Of a DNA stretch of 39,162 nucleotides, positions 32,741 to 39,162 are shown piece by piece. Made by a program: the position numbers and the translations under genes. This DNA is from Promethearchaeia archaeon (GTDB lineage: Archaea > Asgardarchaeota > Lokiarchaeia > Sigyniarchaeales > SOKP01). The stretch is from NCBI GenBank assembly GCA_029856235.1, contig JAHQWP010000071.1, positions 1 through 39,162 of the forward strand, read 5' to 3'. How positions within the stretch are numbered: the first letter of the stretch is position 1; each line of letters starts with the position of its first letter. The notes under the pieces are model-generated. The model had not been told where the DNA came from. It ran no database searches and saw only the letters and a list, made by a program, of their open reading frames with translations.

Positions 32741-34276
32741 ATGAGATTTAAAAGAAGTATTTTAGTTGTATTAATTATTATTATTTCACTAATCCTACTC
32801 CCTAGTGAACTAATGATTCGTTTTATTAATTTACTAAATTTTTATCCAATAGTATATTGGATCAGCCATATCTCTGCTATTATTAGTGTTTTAACCATCA
32901 TTATTACTTTATTTTGGTATGGAAACGCGAGAAAAAGCTTTTCATCACCTATCAAAAACAAGAAATTTTCTTCTGTTAAAATAATTCTCACGATAATTAC
33001 AATTTTAGTAATCATTCAGGTAATATTATCTCTATTCGCTCAAGAATTATTATATCAAATAACTTCTATATTATTTATCACATTATCAATATTTTTTGGT
33101 TTTAGAACTTTTGTTAATTTATCTACTTCACTTTTGTTTCGTCCAAATGTTAAGGAGTTTGAGACTACACCATCAGTTTCAATAATTATACCAGCCTATA
33201 ATGAGGGTAAAGTGATTGAAAAAACAATTAGATCAGTTTTAGAACTGACTTATAGTCAAAAAGAGATTTTAGTTGTGGACGATGGCTCAAATGATGATAC
33301 TTTAAAAATTGCAAAATTGATGGAAAGTAATAATCCAATTAGAGTTATTTCAAAAAAAAAGAATGGTGGTAAGTGGGGTGCTCTAAATAAGGGGATAAAA
33401 TCATCTAAATCAGATATTATAGTATGTATAGATGCTGATACAGTTTTAGATAAGAACGCAATACAGCCATTAGTCAGTCATTTCATTGATAGTAAAGTTG
33501 GAGCAGTAGCAGGGAATATAAAAGTCGGAAATCGAGAAAAGATACTTACAAAATTACAAGCTTTGGAATATATTTCTAAGTTAAATATTCAAAGAAGAAG
33601 TGAGGCATTTTTTAGAAAAGTAACAGTAGTTCCAGGTCCTTTAGGAGCTTTCAGAAAATCTATAATTAAAGAGGTAGGTTTCTATACTGGAGATACATTT
33701 GCAGAAGATGCAGATTTAACGTTAAAAATATTAAAAGCAGGATATAAAATAAAATATGAACCTAAATCAATCGGATACACAGAAGCTCCAATATCTATTT
33801 TTGATTTAGCTAAACAAAGGTATCGTTGGTATCGAGGATTATTGCAAGTAATAATTAAACATAAAGGTATGGTTTTTAATCCAAAATATGGAACTACAGG
33901 ATTATTTTTGATTCCTTGGGTATCATTTAATGGCTTAATCTTTACTTGGATTAACTTTTTCGCAGGGGTGTGGACTTTTATACTTATATTTAATCCATTT
34001 TCTGGATTTCTTATGTATATACGAATTTATTTTTTCTGGTTTTTTTTCTTTCTGATAATCGAAATAGCTATCAGTATGTATGCAGTATATGTGGATGTTA
34101 ATGAAAAGCCAAAAATTTTGTTTTATTTAATCGTATATAAATTATTCTACGGATACATGATTAACACAATCAGAATTTTAAGTCAATTAGAGCAATATTT
34201 AAAATATCCTATGAAATGGGAGGTTATTAAAAGGACAAGTGCTATACCTATTTATAAGGAACTACAGTATGTTTAG
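32741..34276 (+). CDS. Processive membrane glycosyltransferase, family GT2
   Basis: A 511-residue protein. Three or four N-terminal membrane helices (about 5-25, 38-60, 80-100, 105-125) precede a GT2 catalytic domain: SIIIPAYNEGKVIEKTI, VVDDGSNDDT (178-187), DAD at 231-233 for metal and nucleotide-sugar binding, AEDADL (321-326) with the base Asp, and QRYRW (359-363), the Q-x-x-R-W motif of processive enzymes such as hyaluronan and cellulose synthases. Three or four helices follow at the C-terminus. It probably makes and exports a beta-linked polysaccharide or extends a lipid-linked glycan. It is separate from the 3.5-8.3 kb sugar cluster. Confidence 0.85.
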   Translation: MRFKRSILVVLIIIISLILLPSELMIRFINLLNFYPIVYWISHISAIISVLTIIITLFWYGNARKSFSSPIKNKKFSSVKIILTIITILVIIQVILSLFAQELLYQITSILFITLSIFFGFRTFVNLSTSLLFRPNVKEFETTPSVSIIIPAYNEGKVIEKTIRSVLELTYSQKEILVVDDGSNDDTLKIAKLMESNNPIRVISKKKNGGKWGALNKGIKSSKSDIIVCIDADTVLDKNAIQPLVSHFIDSKVGAVAGNIKVGNREKILTKLQALEYISKLNIQRRSEAFFRKVTVVPGPLGAFRKSIIKEVGFYTGDTFAEDADLTLKILKAGYKIKYEPKSIGYTEAPISIFDLAKQRYRWYRGLLQVIIKHKGMVFNPKYGTTGLFLIPWVSFNGLIFTWINFFAGVWTFILIFNPFSGFLMYIRIYFFWFFFFLIIEIAISMYAVYVDVNEKPKILFYLIVYKLFYGYMINTIRILSQLEQYLKYPMKWEVIKRTSAIPIYKELQYV

Positions 34277-34335
34277 AATTGTTTGGAAATTTTCACTAAA
34301 TTTTCATTGAAATCAGACTCTGAATTTACCTTTCA

Positions 34336-34749
34336 GTGAGAAATTCTGAGTTTATCAACTTTGACAAATTACATGAATTTGGTCTCAAAGATGATTTAAA
34401 AAATGTCAATTCTGTCCATGTAGATAGATTTTTAAAACGAGTCGTCGAAGAAATCTTATCTGATAACGCATATATCTTACAGAATAACCTTTCTTTGTTA
34501 AATGTTAATTTGGAGGGAAATCTACACATAGAAAGTGTGGAAGAATCGTTTAATATTCCCAACATTAATAGATGTTTTAATGAACTGATAGCTACAGGAA
34601 TTGAATCAGCAAGGGAGAATAAAGAAAAATCTATAGGATTTTTGAAAAAAGTAATAAAATTTGATAAGAAATATAATGAAGAGGCTAAAAAGAATGATGA
34701 TTATTTTGATAACTTAAAAGACTCAAACTTTTTTAAAAAAGTAATCTAA
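34336..34749 (+). CDS. Hypothetical helical protein
   Basis: A 137-residue, highly charged helical frame. It begins at a GTG (34336) with no clear ribosome binding site. An in-frame ATG at aa position 1 is not available, so the true start may be later. The C-terminal part (KKVIKFDKKYNEEAKKNDDY) is Lys/Asp-rich. No family is recognised, and it may be a remnant. Confidence 0.4.
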   Translation: MRNSEFINFDKLHEFGLKDDLKNVNSVHVDRFLKRVVEEILSDNAYILQNNLSLLNVNLEGNLHIESVEESFNIPNINRCFNELIATGIESARENKEKSIGFLKKVIKFDKKYNEEAKKNDDYFDNLKDSNFFKKVI

Positions 34750-34899
34750 CAAATATGTCAAATTATTATTTATTTTTGAGGAATAACTAACCTGTTTTAG
34801 TTTTAAATAATTTCGTGGGTAAATGAATAAAAATAAAAAGTTTTATTATGAAATGAGAGTACTTCAATAAATAAAAAGTGAAAAAGCAAGAGATTTAAA

Positions 34900-35652
34900 A
34901 TGAAAACAATTCGAATGGATGAAATGAATTGGGTTGATATCAAACAAGCGATTAAAGATGGTTTTAAAACAGTTATTATTGGTGTAGGTTCTACTGAACA
35001 ACATGGACCTTACTTACCAACTCAAACTGACGCATTAATCGCAGATGTCATGGTTAATTTAATCGCTCAAAAATTAGAGAACGCGTTACAGGCTCAAACG
35101 ATAAGAGTGGGGTGTTCAGATCATCATTTACCCTTTCCAGGGACAATATCGTTAAAAAAAGCTACTTTGAAGGCGATTATACGCGATTATGTGGAGAGTC
35201 TTCAACGACACGGATTTGAAAACATTATTTTTATCCCTTCGCATGGAGGAAATTTTAATCCAATAAAGGAAGTTATTGAGGAAGTACAGGAGAAATATCC
35301 TAATATAAAGATTTTTGGATTTACAGATTTGATGGCTTTTGTAGAGGCCGGGGATAAAATTGCAGCAGAGTTTAATATAACAAAAGAAGAAGCCGGAGCT
35401 CACGCGGGTGAAGTAGAAACATCCCAAATGTTAACCCTCGCTGAAAATCTTGTTGAAAAAGTCAGGTTCCAACCGGGTTATCTCGGTGTTTTAGGAGAAG
35501 AAGAAATTGAAATGGTTTTTAAGAAAGGAATGCCCTCCTTGACTGATATTGGTGTTATTGGAGATCCGACTAAAGCAAGTAAAGAACACGGAAAAATCTA
35601 TATAGAAAAAATGGTTGAATTTTTATTAGATGAAATTAAAAAAGGAATTTAA
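34900..35652 (+). CDS. Creatininase-family amidohydrolase
   Basis: A 250-residue protein of the creatininase/MftE/ArfB family. Metal ligands are visible: STEQHGPYLP (Glu33, His35), Asp44, SHGGN (His115) and GAHAGEVETS (Glu171). Family members open or cleave cyclic amides or formamides; in archaea ArfB-like proteins act on the formamidopyrimidine of riboflavin and F420 biosynthesis, but the exact branch cannot be decided here. A purine-rich leader (AAAAGTGAAAAAGC) precedes the ATG. It is 63 bases upstream of the acyltransferase gene on the same strand. Confidence 0.8.
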   Translation: MKTIRMDEMNWVDIKQAIKDGFKTVIIGVGSTEQHGPYLPTQTDALIADVMVNLIAQKLENALQAQTIRVGCSDHHLPFPGTISLKKATLKAIIRDYVESLQRHGFENIIFIPSHGGNFNPIKEVIEEVQEKYPNIKIFGFTDLMAFVEAGDKIAAEFNITKEEAGAHAGEVETSQMLTLAENLVEKVRFQPGYLGVLGEEEIEMVFKKGMPSLTDIGVIGDPTKASKEHGKIYIEKMVEFLLDEIKKGI

Positions 35653-35715
35653 AATAACTATTTTTATTAACAATAGAATTTAATTAAAGAATCAGAATCC
35701 TGGTAAATCTTTCAG

Positions 35716-36597
35716 ATGGCGATTATCCAACAAGATTGCAGTGCAAATGATTATCAAATTGAAGCAACGAGGATAATTGCAATAATTTATACTGTAACAT
35801 TTCATATGTTAGTGGAAACAGGGGGGTTTTTGACGGAGGGGCAAGCCTTTATCGCCCTTCAAATTGGAGCAATTATGATGGCTATATTTATGTTTGATTC
35901 TGGTTTTGTGCATGGCATTAAGGAAGAATTTGAGTCTCAAGGTTCTTTAAATAAATCTACATATTTTTCTTATATTAAAAAGCGTTTTTTACGCGTATAC
36001 ATTGGGTTTTATCTCGCCTATACTGTTATTTTTATTACAAAATTTATAAGTAAATATCCAATGACGATTACTCCATATACTCTATTTTTTGATTTAACAA
36101 ATACATGGGGTTTATTTTTCGGTAGGGCTGGCGAGATTTGGAGTGAGGGATGGTTTCTTTGCGCAATTTTTTGGGTATCGGTTCTCTATCCTTTTATTCG
36201 CAGGCTTTTGTCTATTAGTGTAATATATGTCTATATAATTATTACTTTATCTTTTTGCTTTTTTGTGTTCTTTTTATTTACAGCCAATAGTGTGGCATAC
36301 TTTCATCCTTTCTCTTGGATTCCAGAATTTTTTGGAGGTGTTCTACTTGGTAGACACACTGTTCGAAAGGGTACAAGACCAAAACCAGCAACAACACGAT
36401 TTCAAAAGATAATCGTAAACATAGGTGCTAGAACCTATCCTATCTATCTTGCACACATGATCCCAATTGTATTATTATCATATAGACCACCGATATGGGA
36501 ATATATCCTCGCTACAATTGGTGTTTTGATCTTATCTGAAGCTTTTTATCGTTTACTAAAATTAGTTGGAAATTTAAGGAAAGGAAATAAAGGTTAA
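35716..36597 (+). CDS. Acyltransferase-3-like integral membrane protein
   Basis: A 293-residue protein with about eight membrane helices. YQIEATRIIAIIYTVTFHM at the start carries the R-x(n)-H pattern of acyltransferase family 3 (OafA-like). IFMFDSGFVHG and KKRFLRVYIGFYLAY are the usual second and third helices, and the end contains ARTYPIYLAHMIP, the counterpart of 'S-x-P-x-Y-L-x-H'. These enzymes transfer acyl groups to sugars or lipids on the outer face. It is shorter than bacterial OafA and lacks an SGNH domain. The GT2 gene 1.4 kb upstream suggests a shared role in surface glycan. Confidence 0.72.
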   Translation: MAIIQQDCSANDYQIEATRIIAIIYTVTFHMLVETGGFLTEGQAFIALQIGAIMMAIFMFDSGFVHGIKEEFESQGSLNKSTYFSYIKKRFLRVYIGFYLAYTVIFITKFISKYPMTITPYTLFFDLTNTWGLFFGRAGEIWSEGWFLCAIFWVSVLYPFIRRLLSISVIYVYIIITLSFCFFVFFLFTANSVAYFHPFSWIPEFFGGVLLGRHTVRKGTRPKPATTRFQKIIVNIGARTYPIYLAHMIPIVLLSYRPPIWEYILATIGVLILSEAFYRLLKLVGNLRKGNKG

Positions 36598-36679
36598 GCA
36601 ATATTAATTTAAAATGAAGGAATTTCTAACTGAAGACATTAAACAAGAACTTTAAAATAGATATAAATAAAAAAATCTA

Positions 36680-37921
36680 TTATTTCTTTTCTTCTATGAT
36701 TTCTGTTTTCTTGTCTTTTCGATATTTGAGGATATGTTGATACAACTCTTCTAGGAACTTTTCGAATTCCATGGGGGCAAAAATCAAACCAAATTCTCTT
36801 TGGAGATTTAATTTTTCTAAATCTTCCCATTGTAATCCAACACCTAAAATCGGGATAAGATGTAATTCGTGTTCACGTGCGATGTTTAGTTCAAAAATAC
36901 TGTCCTTTGAGTTTAAGGAATTTTGAGTTGAGATAAAAGTTATAATTTGAGATTTTTGGATTGATTTTTTCATCCATTTATCAATATTCCCCGTAAGGTC
37001 CGCTTCGCAAAAATAAACATGCCCAATTTTTTTTTGCTCCCTAAGGAAATTCGCAATATCTTCAATACGGTAACGCTTAAAATCTTCAGTCGAATGGCTA
37101 ATAAACACGCGCATCCCTCTTTTAAGTCTTTTTCCTAATTCAAAATAGCGGATTGAAACTATTATGCCCAAAAGACAAATGATTATAATCATGAGCATGT
37201 AAAGAAACTCATCTGTGTATTCAGGAATTAAGTTTGATAACTGGTGGTATATATTGTAATAAAGCCAAAACAAGCTAAATAAAATAAAATGAGGTAGTTT
37301 AATTCTAATTCCAAAAAAGAAAATGTATGATGCTGCTAAATACACAAGCAATATTTGGAGTGTCGTAAATGTTGTTCCAATAATTGATAATGAAGGCTCT
37401 GAGATCAATTCCGGAATAATTAAAAAATGGTACAGTAATGTTATAATGAAGTAAATAAGGTAAAGAATTGCAAATGATGTGGCATAATTTCCATAGTCTT
37501 TTTCGTTATTAACCCCAAAATTGAAAAAGATAATGAAAATCGCAGACATGATAGCATAAGAGAGATACAAAGCAATCGTATCAAATACGCTAAATAGTGC
37601 GGGGTTCAATAATCGAATCAGCATTATAAGCAAGAAAAAAAATGCAATATGTATTAGAAAGAGAACATATCCTAATACCTTCAATGACATAGTTTTTTCA
37701 AATTCTCTTTTATTTTTTTGTAAATCATAGCCAGCAAAAATCAACAGGAAGATATAGAAATAACCTGAAAATAGAAATAGAAATGGATCAAAAAGATAAC
37801 CTAAATTTATTTCAGAATACCCATGAAAAAATGCCATCTCTAAAACAATCTCAATTAAAGTAAAAAAAACACTGAAGAATATAGCTATTAAAATCTGGTA
37901 AATTCTTTGAATGGAAATCAC
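36680..37921 (-). CDS. Polytopic membrane protein with C-terminal TIR domain
   Basis: A 413-residue protein. Residues 1-260 have about eight membrane helices (roughly 7-30, 45-64, 82-104, 115-134, 148-168, 178-203, 210-228, 240-257). Residues about 270-395 are a TIR-like domain: RVFISHSTED (271-280), VYFCEADLTGNIDKWM (302-317), then SQIITFIST and SIFELNIAREHEL (341-353), where Glu344 is at the place of the catalytic Glu of NAD-cleaving TIRs. The domain would face the cytosol. TIR domains act as NADases or as assembly modules in prokaryotic defence and signalling; the membrane part might be the sensor or the effector. It converges with the acyltransferase gene and is divergent from the DUF2769-like gene. 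Confidence 0.78.
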   Translation of the reverse strand: MISIQRIYQILIAIFFSVFFTLIEIVLEMAFFHGYSEINLGYLFDPFLFLFSGYFYIFLLIFAGYDLQKNKREFEKTMSLKVLGYVLFLIHIAFFFLLIMLIRLLNPALFSVFDTIALYLSYAIMSAIFIIFFNFGVNNEKDYGNYATSFAILYLIYFIITLLYHFLIIPELISEPSLSIIGTTFTTLQILLVYLAASYIFFFGIRIKLPHFILFSLFWLYYNIYHQLSNLIPEYTDEFLYMLMIIIICLLGIIVSIRYFELGKRLKRGMRVFISHSTEDFKRYRIEDIANFLREQKKIGHVYFCEADLTGNIDKWMKKSIQKSQIITFISTQNSLNSKDSIFELNIAREHELHLIPILGVGLQWEDLEKLNLQREFGLIFAPMEFEKFLEELYQHILKYRKDKKTEIIEEKK

Positions 37922-38067
37922 TCTAGAAATTTTAAATTATTTCTAATATTGGATTTTATTCACATTATTAATAAATAATTTTCCTTTTTTGACAATTTTA
38001 GGAAATAATTATTGGTAAATTTTAAAGTTATTTTTAGATGTATCTCAATTAATATGAATTAGCTGAG

Positions 38068-38117
38068 TTTAAGGGATGGTATAACAGCGTCAGATCAGAG
38101 GAGAAACTTCCCTTAAA
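38068..38117. repeat. Inverted repeat, possible structured RNA or operator
   Basis: TTTAAGGGA (38068-38076) is perfectly complementary to TCCCTTAAA (38109-38117), with 32 bases between. It lies in the divergent region between the TIR gene and the DUF2769-like gene, so it is not a terminator of either. It could be a structured RNA or a regulatory site. Confidence 0.4.
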
Positions 38118-38202
38118 ACTGTGAAAACAAAAAGGTTTATTAGAATTTTAATTTGGACTATATATACATCAAATTCGGAAATAAAAAAGAGTAATGACAT
38201 AA

Positions 38203-38520
38203 ATGTCAGAAGAGAATTTCAAAGATGCCACTTTTGAAGAAAAATTGGAAATGTTTTATAGCAAGATGACGGAAAAACAATGGAATGATAGTATTGAACA
38301 AGTAATATATATGTGTAGGAATTATTGCGGGAAATGTCCAAGTCATGTGGGAACGGGGGAAGAATCTCTTGCTTTTTGCATGATGGGAAAGAGTTCTGTA
38401 ATAACTGAGAAGAAAGGTTGTTTATGTGGGCAATGTCCAATTAGTAAATCAATGAGTCTCCGCTGGGGGTATTACTGTACTGAGGGCAGCGCAATAGGGC
38501 TTTCGCAAGCTGGAAAGTAA
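38203..38520 (+). CDS. Cysteine-rich DUF2769-like protein
   Basis: A 105-residue protein with eight cysteines in the arrangement MCRNYCGKCPSH, then FCMMGKS, then CLCGQCPIS and YYCTEGSA. This matches the archaeal DUF2769 family, small proteins probably binding zinc or an iron-sulfur cluster, with unknown function. The start MSEENFKD at 38203 is about 36 bases downstream of a TATA-like ACTATATATAC. It is divergent from the membrane-TIR gene across 281 bases. Confidence 0.75.
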   Translation: MSEENFKDATFEEKLEMFYSKMTEKQWNDSIEQVIYMCRNYCGKCPSHVGTGEESLAFCMMGKSSVITEKKGCLCGQCPISKSMSLRWGYYCTEGSAIGLSQAGK

Positions 38521-38603
38521 GATTTTCTAGAAAATGCTATAATTCATTTATATATTAAAAAAGATATATTTAATTGAGATTAAACGCGTACTAATATGAG
38601 AGT

Positions 38604-39162
38604 ATGTCATTTTCAGTTGAATTAATTTTAGCTTTTATAATATTAATACCGTTTGTTATAATAAATCTATTTTTATGGATGGGTGCTTTATTTCAAAAGA
38701 TACTTTCGTCATTTCTCCGTAAGAATTTTAAATTAGAAGATAGTTTTAAAGAACCTAAGAATAAATTATTTAAATGGATAAATACTATTATCTGGATAAC
38801 AATTGGAACCATAAATGTATTATATTTAGACAATCCTGTTTCTTTTGGTGCTTTATTTATATTTTTAGCGTTTCGTAGTGGAACTACCCTAAGTAAACGT
38901 TTTATTTTTGGTATTCACGACATGAAAACAATGAAATTCCATTTACCCGATTCAAAAATAACAAGAATCGCCTCTTTCATTGTTAAAGTCAGTATTCTAT
39001 TAGAATCATTATTATTGTTATCTTGGGGGTTATTGTATAAGTACCTAAGCGTTTCGATTAAGTCAAATTTAGGCATAGAAGTGAATATTTTAATAATAAT
39101 TCTGTGGTTTTCTGGTCTCATTTATGGAATAATTATCTCAGTGATTAAAGCAAGTTTTCCAA
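38604..39162 (+). CDS. Integral membrane protein, 3' end outside the window
   Basis: An open frame from ATG 38604 to the last base without a stop, about 186 codons. It begins MSFSVELILAFIILIPFVII and has at least five hydrophobic segments (for example INTIIWITIGTINVLYL, ISVIKASFP at the edge), with a charged loop LRKNFKLEDSFKEPKNK between the first two. The family is not recognised. Its continuation lies beyond the window. Confidence 0.6.
   Translation, partial: MSFSVELILAFIILIPFVIINLFLWMGALFQKILSSFLRKNFKLEDSFKEPKNKLFKWINTIIWITIGTINVLYLDNPVSFGALFIFLAFRSGTTLSKRFIFGIHDMKTMKFHLPDSKITRIASFIVKVSILLESLLLLSWGLLYKYLSVSIKSNLGIEVNILIIILWFSGLIYGIIISVIKASFP

Noticed and set aside
38915-39121. A 68-codon minus-strand frame near the end of the window.
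   Set aside because: It is the shadow of the membrane-protein frame from 38604, which has better composition and continues to the edge.
1-39162. CRISPR arrays, insertion sequences, rRNA genes or an integrated virus.
   Set aside because: No regularly spaced repeats, transposase, integrase, rRNA sequence or viral structural gene was seen on either strand.

Overview
The window reads as chromosomal DNA of an AT-rich archaeon, most probably an Asgard archaeon of the Lokiarchaeia type. The evidence is: an archaeal CO dehydrogenase/acetyl-CoA synthase alpha subunit (CdhA); tRNA genes interrupted by bulge-helix-bulge (BHB) introns; a longin-like protein next to a roadblock/LC7-like protein; several small SCP2 proteins; a MoaD/ThiS-type protein ending in Gly-Gly; and an archaeal-type radical SAM/B12 protein. 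The lineage is an inference from gene content and not a phylogenetic result.

Layout. 1-2.6 kb: dolichol/phytol-kinase-like membrane protein, MoaD-like protein, thymidylate synthase. 2.8-3.5 kb: decayed minus-strand gene. 3.5-8.3 kb: carbohydrate cluster of a GH130 phosphorylase with a winged-helix tail and two GT4 glycosyltransferases, the first with an added alpha-helical domain. 8.4-9.0 kb: gene remnants (leucine-rich repeat piece, unknown minus-strand gene, duplicated 3' tail of thyA). 9.0-14.2 kb: minus-strand block with cdhA, TatD-like hydrolase, a small helical protein, an N-formylglutamate amidohydrolase-like protein and a membrane protein. 14.3-20.4 kb: radical SAM/B12 protein, MutY-like glycosylase, unknown protein, M48 membrane protease and U32 peptidase-family protein. 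20.5-23.9 kb: four SCP2 proteins around tRNA-Asp and a methyltransferase. 24-26.3 kb: tRNA-Arg, longin-like, roadblock-like and zinc-ribbon membrane proteins. 26.4-29 kb: GPH-type sugar transporter with a frameshifted 3' end, divergent from a zinc alcohol/polyol dehydrogenase. 29.2-31 kb: two proteins of unknown function, tRNA-Phe and a small protein. 31-32.7 kb: an apparently truncated membrane-anchored protein overlapping a response regulator on the other strand, followed by a decayed second receiver domain. 32.7-36.6 kb: processive GT2, a hypothetical, a creatininase-family protein and an acyltransferase-3 protein. 36.7-39.2 kb: polytopic membrane protein with a C-terminal TIR domain, a cysteine-rich DUF2769-like protein, and a membrane protein cut by the window end.

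The strongest unusual signal is in the tRNAs. tRNA-Arg(UCG) carries two 28-nt insertions (D loop, variable loop). tRNA-Phe(GAA) carries a 27-nt and a 31-nt insertion (D loop, T loop). Each insertion folds by hand into a BHB splice motif, and none lies at the usual 37/38 position. The third tRNA, Asp(GUC), is uninterrupted. Second in interest are the membrane-TIR protein, the SCP2 cluster, the longin/roadblock pair and the number of broken genes.
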